Shown here one piece after another: positions 40,792-49,751 of a DNA stretch of 64,000 bases. Source of the DNA: Pseudoxanthomonas suwonensis 11-1 (GTDB lineage Bacteria; Pseudomonadota; Gammaproteobacteria; Xanthomonadales; Xanthomonadaceae); assembly GCF_000185965.1 (NCBI RefSeq), contig NC_014924.1, positions 2,666,001-2,730,000 of the forward strand, written 5' to 3'. Below the pieces are notes generated by a model. The model was not told where the DNA came from and searched no databases. It saw nothing but the letters and a program-made list of their open reading frames with translations. A program made the position numbers and the translations under genes. Numbering within the stretch: position 1 is the first letter of the stretch; each line of letters opens with the position of its first letter.

Positions 40792-41691
40792 TCAGGGCGC
40801 GACCGTGACCTCGGCCGCGCGCTTGGCGGTGGCCGGATCCTTGACCCCGTCGGCCTTGATCCGGCCCTTGTCCACCCCGGCGGCGACCAGGGCGTCGCGC
40901 AGGGCCGCGGCACGGGACTGGGCGACCTTGGGATCCTTGTCCCAGGCCCGAATCCGGACCTGGCGCTTGCTGCCGATCTGCAGGTAGGCGGCGAGCGCGG
41001 CGGCCGCGTCCTTGCCACTGGCGGTCAGGCTCGACTTGCCGCTGGCATAGGCCGAGCCGGGCACCACGAACACTTCGCCGGCGTTGCCGAAGCTGGACGG
41101 CGGCAGCTTCTTGCCCGAGACCAGCTCCGCCTCCTGCCGGGCCAGCTCGGCCTCCTTGCGCCGGGCCGCGCTCAGCTGCGCGGTCTGGCGGCCGGCCGCC
41201 TGGCCCAGCGCCTCCTCGGCCTCGGTGCGGGCCAGCGCCTCGGCCTCCGCGGCCAGGCGCAGGCGCTCGGTCTCCTCGGCGTGGATCTGGGCCTGGATGC
41301 GCAGCTGCTCGGCCTCGCGCCGGGCCTTCTCGGCCTCGCGGCGGCTGGCCTCGACCAGCAGGTCGGCACGCTGCAGGTCCAGCCGCGACAGCTCGGCGCG
41401 GGCGGCGCCGGCACGGGCCATGGTCTCGGCGATCTCCAACCGGCGCTCGGCCAGGTAGAGCGCGTCGGGACGGTCGCCGCGGCGGGCGGCGTCCAGCGCG
41501 TTCACCGCCTGCAGGGCCTCCAGCAGTTCCAGCCCGGCGCCGCGCGACAGCACCGGATCGGCCTGCAGCGCGGACAGGCGGGCGCGCAGGCGCGCTACGT
41601 CCGGGTCATCGGCGGCCAGGGCGGGAACCGAGGCCATGGCCAGCACCAGGATGGCCGCCCCCAGCGGGCGGAACATGCCGCGGGCGCTCAT
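40792..41691 (-). CDS. Exported OmpA-like domain protein
   Basis: 299-residue envelope protein. Signal peptide about 1-27 (GAAILVLAMASVPALAA). Residues about 85-195 form a long Glu/Arg/Ala helix typical of a coiled coil (EAEKARREAEQLRIQAQIHAE). The C-terminal part (about 205-299) resembles an OmpA/peptidoglycan-binding domain, with GSAYASGKSSLTASGKDAAA and VAQSRAAALRDALVAAGVD, but it lacks the complete canonical NxxLSxxRA motif, so peptidoglycan binding is uncertain. The ATG overlaps the stop of the DUF4398 gene (ATGA). Confidence 0.75.
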   Translation of the reverse strand: MSARGMFRPLGAAILVLAMASVPALAADDPDVARLRARLSALQADPVLSRGAGLELLEALQAVNALDAARRGDRPDALYLAERRLEIAETMARAGAARAELSRLDLQRADLLVEASRREAEKARREAEQLRIQAQIHAEETERLRLAAEAEALARTEAEEALGQAAGRQTAQLSAARRKEAELARQEAELVSGKKLPPSSFGNAGEVFVVPGSAYASGKSSLTASGKDAAAALAAYLQIGSKRQVRIRAWDKDPKVAQSRAAALRDALVAAGVDKGRIKADGVKDPATAKRAAEVTVAP

Positions 41692-42089
41692 CGGCCACCC
41701 TCCTGGCCGGTTTTGCCAAGCTGGCGACGCAGCTCGGCGATCTCCTGCCGCCGCTGGGTGAGCCCGGCCTCGGCCTTGGCCTCCTCCGAGCGGGCCCGGG
41801 CCAGGTCGGCATCGGCGGCCACCCGCAGGGCCAGGGCCTCGGCCTTGCGCTGGTCGGAGCGGCTGCGCGAGGCGCCCAGGGCCTGGGCCTCGATCAGCCC
41901 CTGGCGGGCGGCTTCGATCAGGTCGGGGGCGTACTGGTCGGCGAACGCGTCCTGGGCCTGCAGCACGGCCCGTTCGGCCTGCTGGACCGCGGGCAGCAGG
42001 GCCTGCGCCTGGGCCGTGACCGCCAGCCCGAAAGCGCATACCAGGCCGTACAGGCCCTTGCGGAAGTGTGCGAAGCTAGGATCGTTCAT
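41688..42089 (-). CDS. DUF4398-type exported helical protein
   Basis: 133-residue protein with a signal peptide (about 1-28, GLYGLVCAFGLAVTAQAQA). The mature part is one long Ala/Glu/Arg helix (about 35-130) with QQAERAVLQAQDAFADQYAPDL near its start, a DUF4398 hallmark (A-x-A-x-x-x-x-A-P-x-x-L). It is coupled by ATGA to the OmpA-like gene, a common pair in this family of bacteria, and is divergent from pilU with about 100 bases between. Function unknown; envelope stabilisation is a reasonable guess. The ATG at 42089 is chosen because it gives a clean signal peptide. Confidence 0.75.
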   Translation of the reverse strand: MNDPSFAHFRKGLYGLVCAFGLAVTAQAQALLPAVQQAERAVLQAQDAFADQYAPDLIEAARQGLIEAQALGASRSRSDQRKAEALALRVAADADLARARSEEAKAEAGLTQRRQEIAELRRQLGKTGQEGGR

Positions 42090-42191
42090 CGGGGAATGTC
42101 GCGTCCTCATGGTCGCGGCCATTGTCGGAAGCCACGGGCGTCCATGCAAATGGAGGCACGGGCGCCATACAGAATTGGGGATCGTCATTTA

Positions 42192-43322
42192 ATGGATATC
42201 GGCTACTTCCTGAAGCTGATGACCGAGAAGAATGCCTCGGACATGTTCCTGACCACCGGGGCGCCGGTCTATATCAAGATCGAGGGGAAGCTCTATCCGC
42301 TCGGCAATACCGGCCTGCCGCCGGGCATGGTCAAGAAGATCGCGTATTCGTTGATGGACGAGGGCCAGGTGCCGCAGTTCGAGCGCGACCTCGAGCTCAA
42401 CATGGCCATCGCCGTGAACGACGCCGGCCGCTTCCGCGTCAACGTGTTCAAGCAGCGCGGCGAAGTGGGCATGGTGATCCGCGCCATCCGCAGCACCATC
42501 CCCTCGATCGAGGAGCTGAACCTGCCGGAGGTCCTGAAGGACATCATCATGACCCCGCGCGGCCTGGTCCTGATCGTCGGCTCGACCGGCTCGGGCAAGT
42601 CGACCTCGCTGGCGTCGATGATCGACTACCGCAACAGCAACATGACCGGCCACATCCTCACGATCGAGGACCCGATCGAGTACCTGCACAAGCACAAGAA
42701 GTCGATCGTCAACCAGCGCGAGGTCGGCCTGGACACCCATGCCTTCCACAACGCGCTGAAGAACGCGATGCGCGAGGCGCCGGACGTGATCCTGATCGGC
42801 GAGATCCTCGACGCCGAGACCATGGAGGCGGCGATCGCCTTCGCCGAGACCGGCCACCTGTGCCTGGCGACGCTGCACTCCAACAACGCCGACCAGACCA
42901 TCGAGCGCATCCTCAACTTCTTCCCCGAGAGCGCGCACAAGAACGTGCTGATGAACCTGGCCCTGAACCTGCGCGCGGTTGTTTCGCTGCGCCTGGTCAA
43001 GGGCGTGGACGGGCGCCGCCTGCCGGCGACCGAGGTCCTGCTCAACACGCCGATGATCCGCGACCTGCTGCGCCGCGGCCAGGTGCACGAGATCAAGGCG
43101 GCGATGGAAGGTTCGCTGGAGGAAGGCATGCAGACCTTCGACCAGTGCCTGTTCCGGATGGTCAAGCAGGGCCGCATCGACCAGGAGGAGGCGCTGCGCG
43201 CGGCCGACTCGCGCGACGGCCTGGCCCTGAAGTTCCGCCTGTCCGAGGGCGCCGAGGGCGAGCACGACCCCTACGCCGACCTCAACCAGGCCGCCGGCGG
43301 CATCAGCCACGGCTTCGGCTGA
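42192..43322 (+). CDS. pilU: Type IV pilus retraction ATPase PilU
   Basis: 376-residue GspE/PilT-family motor ATPase. Seen: GDIxxFLKLMTEKNASDMFLTTG-type N-terminus (MDIGYFLKLM, then NASDMFLTTGAP), Walker A GSTGSGKS at 130-137, Asp box TIEDPIEYLH, Walker B VILIGEI and His box ATLHSNN. PilU works with PilT to pull in pili. Some features separate it from PilT: the start MDIG-YFLKLM and the extended C-terminus with EHDPYADLNQAAGG. pilT itself is not in the window. A strong terminator follows. Confidence 0.93.
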   Translation: MDIGYFLKLMTEKNASDMFLTTGAPVYIKIEGKLYPLGNTGLPPGMVKKIAYSLMDEGQVPQFERDLELNMAIAVNDAGRFRVNVFKQRGEVGMVIRAIRSTIPSIEELNLPEVLKDIIMTPRGLVLIVGSTGSGKSTSLASMIDYRNSNMTGHILTIEDPIEYLHKHKKSIVNQREVGLDTHAFHNALKNAMREAPDVILIGEILDAETMEAAIAFAETGHLCLATLHSNNADQTIERILNFFPESAHKNVLMNLALNLRAVVSLRLVKGVDGRRLPATEVLLNTPMIRDLLRRGQVHEIKAAMEGSLEEGMQTFDQCLFRMVKQGRIDQEEALRAADSRDGLALKFRLSEGAEGEHDPYADLNQAAGGISHGFG

Positions 43323-43346
43323 GGGCCCTACTTCCAGAGACAGGGA

Positions 43347-43376
43347 GGGCCGCGCACCGCGCGGCCCTTTTCTTTC
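43347..43376 (+). terminator. Intrinsic terminator after pilU
   Basis: Perfect 9-bp stem GGGCCGCGC (43347-43355) and GCGCGGCCC (43359-43367), 3-base loop, followed by TTTTCTTTC. Classic rho-independent structure 25 bases after the stop. Confidence 0.9.
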
Positions 43377-43382
43377 GTGCGC

Positions 43383-44045
43383 TCAGGAACGCGGTCCGTC
43401 CGGCTGCGCTTCCGGCACGGCCGCGGCGAAGGCCGGCAGCGCGGCGCAGGCCGCGTCGATCCGCGCGATCACCGGCCATCCGGCCAGGTCCAGGCCGAAG
43501 CGCCGCGCGTTGTACAGCTGCGGCACCAGCACGCAGTCGGCCAGGCCCGGCGCATCGCCGTGGCAGAAGGCACCGGTGCCCGGATCGCCGGCCAGCAGCT
43601 TCTCCACCGCATCCAGGCCGCTGCCGATCCAGTGCCGCACCCAGGCCTCGCGTGCCGGCGCCGCGACATCCAGTTCGCGCTCCAGGTACTGCAGCACGCG
43701 CAGGTTGTTGAGCGGATGCACGTCGCAGGCGATCGCCTGGGCCAGCGCCCGCACCCGCGCGCGGCCGCCGGCATCGGCCGGCAGCAGCGCCGGTTTCGGC
43801 CAGGTCTCGTCGATGTATTCGAGGATCGCCAGCGACTGGCGCAGCACCTGGTCGCCATGGCGCAGCACCGGCACCAGCTCCTGCGGGTTGAGCGCGGCGA
43901 AGGCGGCGGCGTGCTGCTGGCCGCCGTCCTGCACCAGGTGCACCGGCTCGCTGGCGTACTCCAGCCCCTTCAGCGCCAGGCCGATCCGCACCCGGTAGGC
44001 AGCGCTGGAGCGCCAGTAGGTGTAAAGCGTCAGTTGACCGGACAT
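43383..44045 (-). CDS. maiA: Maleylacetoacetate isomerase
   Basis: 220-residue zeta-class glutathione transferase that isomerises maleylacetoacetate in tyrosine breakdown. The active-site motif YWRSSAAYRVRI at about 10-21 matches the SSCxWRVRIA pattern of the family with Ser conserved and Cys replaced by Ala. NPQELVPVL and QSLAILEYIDETWP are the thioredoxin-fold and glutathione-binding segments. It lies 43 bases after fahA, the next enzyme of the path, so the two are an operon. The ATG at 44045 starts the family sequence. Confidence 0.9.
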   Translation of the reverse strand: MSGQLTLYTYWRSSAAYRVRIGLALKGLEYASEPVHLVQDGGQQHAAAFAALNPQELVPVLRHGDQVLRQSLAILEYIDETWPKPALLPADAGGRARVRALAQAIACDVHPLNNLRVLQYLERELDVAAPAREAWVRHWIGSGLDAVEKLLAGDPGTGAFCHGDAPGLADCVLVPQLYNARRFGLDLAGWPVIARIDAACAALPAFAAAVPEAQPDGPRS

Positions 44046-44088
44046 CCTGCCTCCCGGCGCCATGCGCCCTGGTGGTGCGGCCGCCGGC

Positions 44089-45081
44089 TCAGGCCGGCAG
44101 CGGCTGCTGTTCGATGCGCTGCTCGATCGCGCCGAAGATGCTGTTGCCCTCGCGGTCCAGCATCTCGATCCGCACCCGGTCGCCGAACTTCATGAACGGG
44201 GTCGACGGCTTGCCGTCGCGCAGGGCCTCGACCGTCCGCTTCTCGGCGAAGCACGAGGCACCGCGGGACACGTCCTGGTTGGCGATGGTGCCGGAGCCGA
44301 CGATGGTGCCGGCCGCCAGCGGACGGGTCTTCGCGGCATGGGCGACCAGCTGGGCGAAGTCGAACTGCATGTCCTCGCCCGCTTCCGGCGCGCCGAACCA
44401 CTCGCCGTTGTAGTGGGTGACCAGCGGCAGGTGCAGCTTGTTGCCGCGCCAGGCATCGCCCAGCTCGTCGGGGGTCACGAACACCGGCGACAGCGCCGAG
44501 CGCGGCTTGGACTGCAGGAAGCCGAAGCCCTTGCCCAGTTCGGCCGGGATCAGGTTGCGCAGGGACACGTCGTTGACCAGGCCGACCAGCTGGACATGGC
44601 CGGCGGCCTGCTCCGGCGTCACCGCCATCGGCACGTCGTCGGTGACCACCACGATCTCGGCCTCCAGGTCGATGCCGTAGTCCTCGCTGACCACCCGCAC
44701 CGGGTCCCGCGGGCCGAGGAAGCCGGCGGCGGTGGCCTGGTACATCAGCGGGTCGGTGTAGAAGCTCTCCGGGACCTCGGCGCCGCGGGCGCGGCGCACG
44801 CGCTCCACGTGGGGCAGGTAGGCGCTGCCGTCGACGAACTCGTAGGCGCGCGGCAGCGGCGCGGCCAGGGCGGCCGGATCCAGCTCGAAGGCGTCGGCGG
44901 CCTGGCCCTGCTCCAGCGCCTCGGCCAGCGCCACCAGGCGCGGCGCGGCGACCTGCCACTCGTCCAGGGCCTGCTGCAGGGTCGCGGCGATGCCGGTGGC
45001 GCGCACGGCGCGGGCCAGGTCACGGGAGACCACGACCAGGGTGCCGTCGCGGCCGCCTTCCTTGAGGGTTCCGAGCTTCAT
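44089..45081 (-). CDS. fahA: Fumarylacetoacetate hydrolase
   Basis: 330-residue FAH-superfamily enzyme cleaving fumarylacetoacetate to fumarate and acetoacetate, last step of tyrosine degradation. Seen: GSAYLPHVERVRRARG, metal-binding IDLEAEIVVVTDDVP, LVNDVSLRNLIPAELGKGFGF (motif NDVSLRNL), and SGTIANQD. It resembles the short prokaryotic fumarylacetoacetase used after homogentisate dioxygenase. No hmgA or hpd is in the window. Acetoacetate produced here could enter through the scoAB CoA-transferase. Confidence 0.9.
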   Translation of the reverse strand: MKLGTLKEGGRDGTLVVVSRDLARAVRATGIAATLQQALDEWQVAAPRLVALAEALEQGQAADAFELDPAALAAPLPRAYEFVDGSAYLPHVERVRRARGAEVPESFYTDPLMYQATAAGFLGPRDPVRVVSEDYGIDLEAEIVVVTDDVPMAVTPEQAAGHVQLVGLVNDVSLRNLIPAELGKGFGFLQSKPRSALSPVFVTPDELGDAWRGNKLHLPLVTHYNGEWFGAPEAGEDMQFDFAQLVAHAAKTRPLAAGTIVGSGTIANQDVSRGASCFAEKRTVEALRDGKPSTPFMKFGDRVRIEMLDREGNSIFGAIEQRIEQQPLPA

Positions 45082-45429
45082 TGCGGGCTCCAGCGGGCAG
45101 GGATGCCGGATTGTAGCGGCTCCCCGGCGACGGTTTCACTCGAAACATTGCCGCCTGAACGCTTCCCGCGGGTCCGGCGGGCGCTGGCCACGGCTTTGCC
45201 GTAGAATCCGCGCACCGATCTGCCAGCGGCCGTCCGTTTCCCTCCGGGACCGGCAGCGCCGGACCAGCTCCGGCGTCCGCTCCACCCCGACGCCTTCCGC
45301 CTGGCATTCGCGCCGGTACCACCGGCCTGTCCCCTCTCGCAGCGCGGATTCACGGGAACGCTCCGAGTCACCGACCTAGACGGTCAGCACCTGCGGCAAT
45401 CGCCGCGGGTATCCATGGAGTGTTCCTTG
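45082..45429. other. Intergenic region before the helicase gene
   Basis: About 350 bases divergent between fahA and the DEAD-box gene. A TAGAAT (45202-45207, context GCCGTAGAATCCGCGC) may be a -10 for the helicase and would give a leader of more than 200 bases. Long leaders are common for cold-shock helicases. No open frame or strong hairpin was found. Confidence 0.4.
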
Positions 45430-46821
45430 ATGTCTTTCGAATCGCTGGGCCTGGCGCCCTTCCTGCTGCGCGCGCTCGCCGAGCAGGGCTACGAAACCCC
45501 CACCCCGATCCAGCAGCAGGCCATCCCGCTTGCCCTGGCCGGCCATGACCTGCTCGCCGGCGCCCAGACCGGCACCGGCAAGACCGCCGCCTTCGGCCTG
45601 CCGCTGCTGCAGTACCTGGGCACCGAGCCGCAGAAGGTCGGCCCCGGCCCGCGCAAGCCGCGCGCCCTGGTCCTGACCCCCACCCGCGAGCTGGCCACCC
45701 AGGTGCATGACAGCCTGCGCGGCTACAGCAAGTACCTGCGCATCCCCAGCGCCGTGATCTACGGCGGCGTCGGCATGGGCAACCAGCTGGACAGCCTGCG
45801 CCGTGGCGTGGACATGGTGATCGCCTGCCCGGGCCGCCTGATCGACCACATCGAGCGCCGCAGCATCGACCTGTCGGGCATCGAGGTGCTGATCCTGGAC
45901 GAGGCCGACCGCATGCTCGACATGGGCTTCCTGCCCTCGATCAAGCGCATCCTGGCCAAGCTGCCCAAGCAGAACCGCCAGACCCTGCTGTTCTCGGCCA
46001 CCTTCCCGGAGTCGATCAAGCAGCTGGCGATGGAGTTCATGCGCAACCCGCGCGAGGTCCAGGTGACCCCGCAGAACACCGTGGCCGAGACCATCGCCCA
46101 CCGCGTGCACCCGGTCGACACCGCGCGCAAGCGCGAGCTGCTGCTGCACCTGCTGGGCCAGGACGCGCGCGTGCAGACCCTGGTGTTCGCCAAGACCAAG
46201 CACGGCAGCGACAAGCTGGCCACCCACCTGGAGAAGGCCGGCATCCAGGCCGCCGCGATCCATGGCAACAAGAGCCAGGGCCAGCGCCTGCGCGCGCTGG
46301 GCGACTTCAAGTCGGGCAAGGTCAAGGTGCTGGTGGCGACCGACATCGCCGCGCGCGGCATCGACATCGACCAGCTGCCGCGGGTGATCAACTACGACCT
46401 GCCGATGGTCGCCGAGGACTACGTGCACCGCATCGGCCGCACCGGCCGCAACGGCGCCAACGGCGAGGCCCTGTCGCTGGTCTCGCAGGAAGACGCGAAG
46501 TACCTGCGCCAGATCGTACGCATGCTCGGCCGCGACATGGAAATCCGCGACCTGCCAGGCTTCGAGCCGCAGGTCCCGATCCGCTGGGGCAACAGCGCCC
46601 CGGGCAAGGCCGAGCAGCCGGGCGGGCAGCGTCCGCCGCGCAAGCCGGGTGGCGGCCGTGGCCGTCGTCCGTCGGGCGGTGGCGAAGGCCAGGCCCACGC
46701 CCACGCCGGCAACCGCGGCGGCAACGGCCGTAGCGGCGCCCGCGCTCCGGCGGCGGCGCATGCGCACCAGCGCAACCAGCAGCGCAACGGCGGCGGCCCG
46801 CGCCGCGACGCCAACCGCTGA
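45430..46821 (+). CDS. rhlE: DEAD-box RNA helicase (RhlE-like)
   Basis: 463-residue ATP-dependent RNA helicase for ribosome assembly or RNA decay. Seen: Q motif [12 protein letters not shown], motif I AQTGTGKT at 45-52, Ia [39 protein letters not shown] and [10 protein letters not shown]. After about residue 380 the tail is Gly/Arg/Ala-rich and low complexity ([19 protein letters not shown]), as in RhlE-type proteins, and probably binds RNA. The second ATG at 45430 is chosen; GGAG nine bases upstream is a good ribosome-binding site. Confidence 0.92.
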   Translation: MSFESLGLAPFLLRALAEQGYETPTPIQQQAIPLALAGHDLLAGAQTGTGKTAAFGLPLLQYLGTEPQKVGPGPRKPRALVLTPTRELATQVHDSLRGYSKYLRIPSAVIYGGVGMGNQLDSLRRGVDMVIACPGRLIDHIERRSIDLSGIEVLILDEADRMLDMGFLPSIKRILAKLPKQNRQTLLFSATFPESIKQLAMEFMRNPREVQVTPQNTVAETIAHRVHPVDTARKRELLLHLLGQDARVQTLVFAKTKHGSDKLATHLEKAGIQAAAIHGNKSQGQRLRALGDFKSGKVKVLVATDIAARGIDIDQLPRVINYDLPMVAEDYVHRIGRTGRNGANGEALSLVSQEDAKYLRQIVRMLGRDMEIRDLPGFEPQVPIRWGNSAPGKAEQPGGQRPPRKPGGGRGRRPSGGGEGQAHAHAGNRGGNGRSGARAPAAAHAHQRNQQRNGGGPRRDANR

Positions 46822-46844
46822 TCCGCACGGGTCACCGGCATGAA

Positions 46845-46870
46845 GGAACGGCAGCCTCGGCTGCCGTTCC
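46845..46870 (+). terminator. Hairpin after the helicase gene
   Basis: Perfect 12-bp palindromic stem GGAACGGCAGCC (46845-46856) and GGCTGCCGTTCC (46859-46870), 24 bases after the stop. No T-run follows, so termination may be weak. Confidence 0.55.
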
Positions 46871-46952
46871 TGTTCATGGCTCCCCGGGTCCCCACGCACT
46901 ACCCCGCATGCGGCATTGCCCGCCTGCCCCGGCCAGCACGACAATCACCCCC

Positions 46953-47306
46953 ATGGAAATCTTCAAGGTCTTCACCCTCGAGGCGGCGCACCGCCTACCC
47001 AACGTGCCGCAGGGCCACAAGTGCTCGCGCCTGCACGGCCACTCGTTCCGGGTGGAGCTGCACGTGGAAGGTCCGGTCGATCCGCAGGCCGGCTGGGTGA
47101 TGGACTTCGCCGACCTCAAGGCCGCGTTCAAGCCGCTGTACGAGCAGCTGGACCACCACTACCTCAACGACATCCCCGGCCTGGACAACCCGACCAGCGA
47201 GAACCTGGCCGCGTGGATCTGGGACAAGCTCAAGCCTGCGGTGCCGCTGCTGAGCGAGGTCGTGGTCCACGAGACCTGCACCTCCGGCTGCCGCTACCGC
47301 GGCTGA
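46953..47306 (+). CDS. queD: 6-carboxytetrahydropterin synthase
   Basis: 117-residue zinc enzyme of queuosine synthesis, QueD type. Zinc ligands are visible in AAHRLPN (His near 13), [12 protein letters not shown] (the Cys and two His at about 24-30), and a late TENxxx-type segment ([10 protein letters not shown]), with the C-terminal [10 protein letters not shown]. The short bacterial length fits. The ATG at 46953 starts the family sequence. No other queuosine genes are adjacent. Confidence 0.9.
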   Translation: MEIFKVFTLEAAHRLPNVPQGHKCSRLHGHSFRVELHVEGPVDPQAGWVMDFADLKAAFKPLYEQLDHHYLNDIPGLDNPTSENLAAWIWDKLKPAVPLLSEVVVHETCTSGCRYRG

Positions 47307-47448
47307 GCCCTGCCGCGCGACCCTGCCCGCGGCTGCCTGCGACCGGCCGGGCCCTGGCCGTGCATCCCCAACCCGAAGCCCTGCCCCCGCCCACCGGGGC
47401 GTTTACGTGCGCGCCTTCACAAACCCGGCTACCGCCATACCGGGAATG

Positions 47449-47477
47449 TTGCAATGCACAAAGGACGTGGGTATGCT
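47449..47477 (+). promoter_or_regulatory. Candidate promoter of the phasin gene
   Basis: TTGCAA (47449-47454) and TATGCT (47472-47477) with ideal 17-base spacing, 38 bases before the phasin start. TGCA words surround it (TTGCAATGCA, TGCTGCATCGCA). Such TGC/GCA words also occur in binding sites of phasin regulators (PhaR) in other bacteria, which is only a hint. Confidence 0.6.
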
Positions 47478-47514
47478 GCATCGCACCATAAGGTGATCCG
47501 TCAGGGAGCCGACC

Positions 47515-47898
47515 ATGTCCTACCAGTTCAACGAGCAGTTCAGCGCCTACACCCACCAGTTCGCCGCCGTCGCCGCGCGGATGAACCGCCTGGCCCTGGA
47601 GAACGCCGAGACCCTGTTCGGTGTGCAGCTGCGCACCCTGGAGAAGAACGTCGAGGCCACCACCAGCTACCTCGGCGAGCTCGCCGAGGCCCGCGACCTG
47701 GATGCCTACCGCAGCCTGCTGCCGAAGGGCCTGCAGATCGCCCGTGACAATGCCGAGCGTGTCGCCGCCGCCGGCCAGGAAGTCATCGGCCTGACCCTCA
47801 AGACCGGTGAAGCCCTCGGCGAGCTGGCCAAGAACCAGTTCGAGGCCGCCACCAGCCAGGTGCAGGCCACCGTCGCCAAGGCCGCCCGCAAGCGCTGA
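47515..47898 (+). CDS. Phasin-family protein
   Basis: 127-residue protein of the phasin superfamily, which coats polyhydroxyalkanoate granules; some homologues have other stress roles. The sequence is almost all helix: FNEQFSAYTHQFAAVAARMNRLALENAETLFGVQL summarised by QFAAVAARMNRLALEN, then NVEATTSYLGELAEARDLD, and a C-terminal Ala/Lys tail KAARKR. A good ribosome-binding site GGGAG stands before the ATG. No PHA synthase is seen in the window, so granule association is inference from family only. Confidence 0.82.
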   Translation: MSYQFNEQFSAYTHQFAAVAARMNRLALENAETLFGVQLRTLEKNVEATTSYLGELAEARDLDAYRSLLPKGLQIARDNAERVAAAGQEVIGLTLKTGEALGELAKNQFEAATSQVQATVAKAARKR

Positions 47899-47969
47899 GG
47901 CGTCACCGGGCTCCGGCCCGGGAAACAGTTCCAAGTCTTTGCGCGGTTCCCCTCCCCCGCGCAAACCCA

Positions 47970-48008
47970 GGCCCGACAGCATCCCCTCCCGCTGTCGGGC
48001 CTTTTTTT
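47970..48008 (+). terminator. Intrinsic terminator after the phasin gene
   Basis: 11-bp stem GGCCCGACAGC (47970-47980, with the right arm at 47991-48001), loop of ten bases, followed by a run of seven T (48002-48008). It is one of the clearest terminators here. Confidence 0.92.
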
Positions 48009-48047
48009 GTCCGCGATTCCAGAGGGCGGGCTTTGCTGCGCTGCGCT

Positions 48048-48731
48048 TCAGGCGCCCAGCGACAGCGCCGCCGCCAGCCGCGCCGGATCCGGCGCCGGCG
48101 AATACGGCAGCCGCCCCAGGCAGGGCGCATCCAGCCGCGCCCGAAGCAGTTCGAAGTTCCCGTCGCGGCAGGCCATGTCCGGGTCGACCTCGCTGGCGAT
48201 CCAGCCGGCCAGCCGGAAGCCATCGGCGGCGATCGCCCGCGCGCTCAGGCGGGCATGGTTGAGGCAGCCCAGGCGCATGCCGACCACCAGCACCACCGGT
48301 GCATCCAGCGCGCGCGCCAGGTCGGCCTGGTCGATACCGGCCGCCAGCGGCGCGGCCCAGCCGCCCACGCCCTCGACCACGACCACGTCGGCCTGCGCGC
48401 GCAGGCGGGCGAATGCCTCCAGCAACGGCGGCAACGTGACCTCGACGCCGGCCGCGCGCGTGGCCAGTTCCGGTGCCAGCGGCTCGGGCAAGGCGAACGG
48501 ATTGAGGTCCGCGTAGGCCGGCCGCGGATCGCTCGCCGCCTGCAGGGCCAGCGCGTCCTCGTTGCGCCAGGCGCCTTCGATGCGTTCGCAGCCGCTGGCC
48601 ACCGGCTTCATCCCAACGGCACGGCGTCCGACCGCGCGCAGGGCATGCAGCAGGGTGCAGCTGGCGAGGGTCTTGCCGGCGCCGGTATCGGTGCCGGTGA
48701 CGTAGAGGCGATCGACGTTGCGCAGGTCCAT
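48048..48731 (-). CDS. bioD: Dethiobiotin synthetase
   Basis: 227-residue ATP-dependent carboxylase that closes the ureido ring of dethiobiotin. Seen: P-loop TGTDTGAGKT near 13-22, GMKPVASGC near 40-48, VVVVEGVGGWAAPL near 116 and VLVVGMRLGCLNHA near 147. It is a single gene, not next to bioA/B/F/C, a common state in xanthomonads. It converges with the phasin gene across a terminator. Confidence 0.92.
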   Translation of the reverse strand: MDLRNVDRLYVTGTDTGAGKTLASCTLLHALRAVGRRAVGMKPVASGCERIEGAWRNEDALALQAASDPRPAYADLNPFALPEPLAPELATRAAGVEVTLPPLLEAFARLRAQADVVVVEGVGGWAAPLAAGIDQADLARALDAPVVLVVGMRLGCLNHARLSARAIAADGFRLAGWIASEVDPDMACRDGNFELLRARLDAPCLGRLPYSPAPDPARLAAALSLGA

Positions 48732-48837
48732 GCCGGTTCCAGTGGGCCGCCAGGTGCGGCCGGCGGATCATACGCGCCACGCAGCATCCCGCCTCGCGCC
48801 GCGATGGCGGGTGGAGGCTGCGGGTAACATTGCGCAC

Positions 48838-49323
48838 ATGTCATTCACCACCATCCCGCTTACCGGCAGCAAGCCGGAACAGTACGACCAGCTCCTGTCC
48901 CAGGTGCGTGGCCTGCTGCACGGCGAACGCGACCGCGTCGCCAATGCCGCCAACCTGTCCTCGCTGGTCTACCACGCCCTGCCCGCGCTCAACTGGGTCG
49001 GCTTCTACTTCTACGACGGTACCGAACTGGTCGTGGGGCCGTTCCAGGGCCTGCCGGCCTGCGTGCGCATCCCGCTGGACAAGGGCGTATGCGGCGCGGC
49101 CGCCAGCACCCGCCAGACCCAGCGCGTGGCCGACGTGCATGCCTTCCCGGGCCATATCGCCTGCGACTCGGCCTCGCGTTCGGAACTGGTGGTGCCGCTG
49201 GTCGATGGCGACACCCTGGTCGGCGTGTTCGACCTGGACAGCCCCGAGCCTGGCCGCTTCGATGCCGAGGACCAGGCCGGCCTGGAAGCCATCGCCGCCG
49301 CCTTCGTGCAGTCGCTGCGCTGA
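48838..49323 (+). CDS. msrC: Free methionine-R-sulfoxide reductase (GAF fold)
   Basis: 161-residue single GAF-domain protein of the fRMsr/YebR type that reduces free methionine-(R)-sulfoxide. The three cysteines used by the family are present at C75, C85 and C109 (PACVRIP, GVCGAAA, HIACDS), with WVGFYF near 53 and LVGVFDLDSP near 128-137. The N-terminal segment before residue 30 is typical. It is divergent from bioD by about 100 bases. Confidence 0.9.
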   Translation: MSFTTIPLTGSKPEQYDQLLSQVRGLLHGERDRVANAANLSSLVYHALPALNWVGFYFYDGTELVVGPFQGLPACVRIPLDKGVCGAAASTRQTQRVADVHAFPGHIACDSASRSELVVPLVDGDTLVGVFDLDSPEPGRFDAEDQAGLEAIAAAFVQSLR

Positions 49324-49402
49324 CCGCGGGCACGGCCGCACGGCATGCCTGCCATCCCTCTCCTTTGCCCGCCCTCGCCGATAGGCATAGACTGCGCGCA
49401 CT

Positions 49403-49612
49403 TTCGGGTGACCGCGGCATGGGCCGCGGTTGAAACGGGAAGCCGGTGACGCCGGCGCGGCCGCCAGGCCACGCGGACATTCCGGCGCTGCCCCCGCAAC
49501 GGTAAGCAGGACAAGTCCGGGCACACCGCCACTGTGCAAACGCATGGGAAGGCGCCCGGATGGAGCAGGCCACGCGCCTGTTCGCCCGCGAGCCCGGAGA
49601 CCGGCCCGGAAG
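49403..49612 (+). ncRNA. Cobalamin (B12) riboswitch
   Basis: The region holds the B12-box core: GCCACTG at 49528-49534 and the following CGCATGGGAAGGCGCC, with CAACGGTAAGCAGGA before it and AGCCCGGAGACCGGCC near the end. Paired GGTGACCGCGG/CCGCGG at the 5' side form the first stem. It lies directly upstream of btuB, a usual target, and would reduce btuB expression when adenosylcobalamin is abundant. The exact ends are estimates. Confidence 0.92.
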
Positions 49613-49751
49613 ACGACTGGTTGCGATGCGGAGGGCATTGCGGGCGGCAGACGCGTGTCGCCCTCGCGCACGTGCCTGGCGTTTGCATCGTCTCCTGCCT
49701 GCAGCCTCCACCGATCCGTCGCGCGGGCGTGCGCGACTCCAGGAGAGATGC

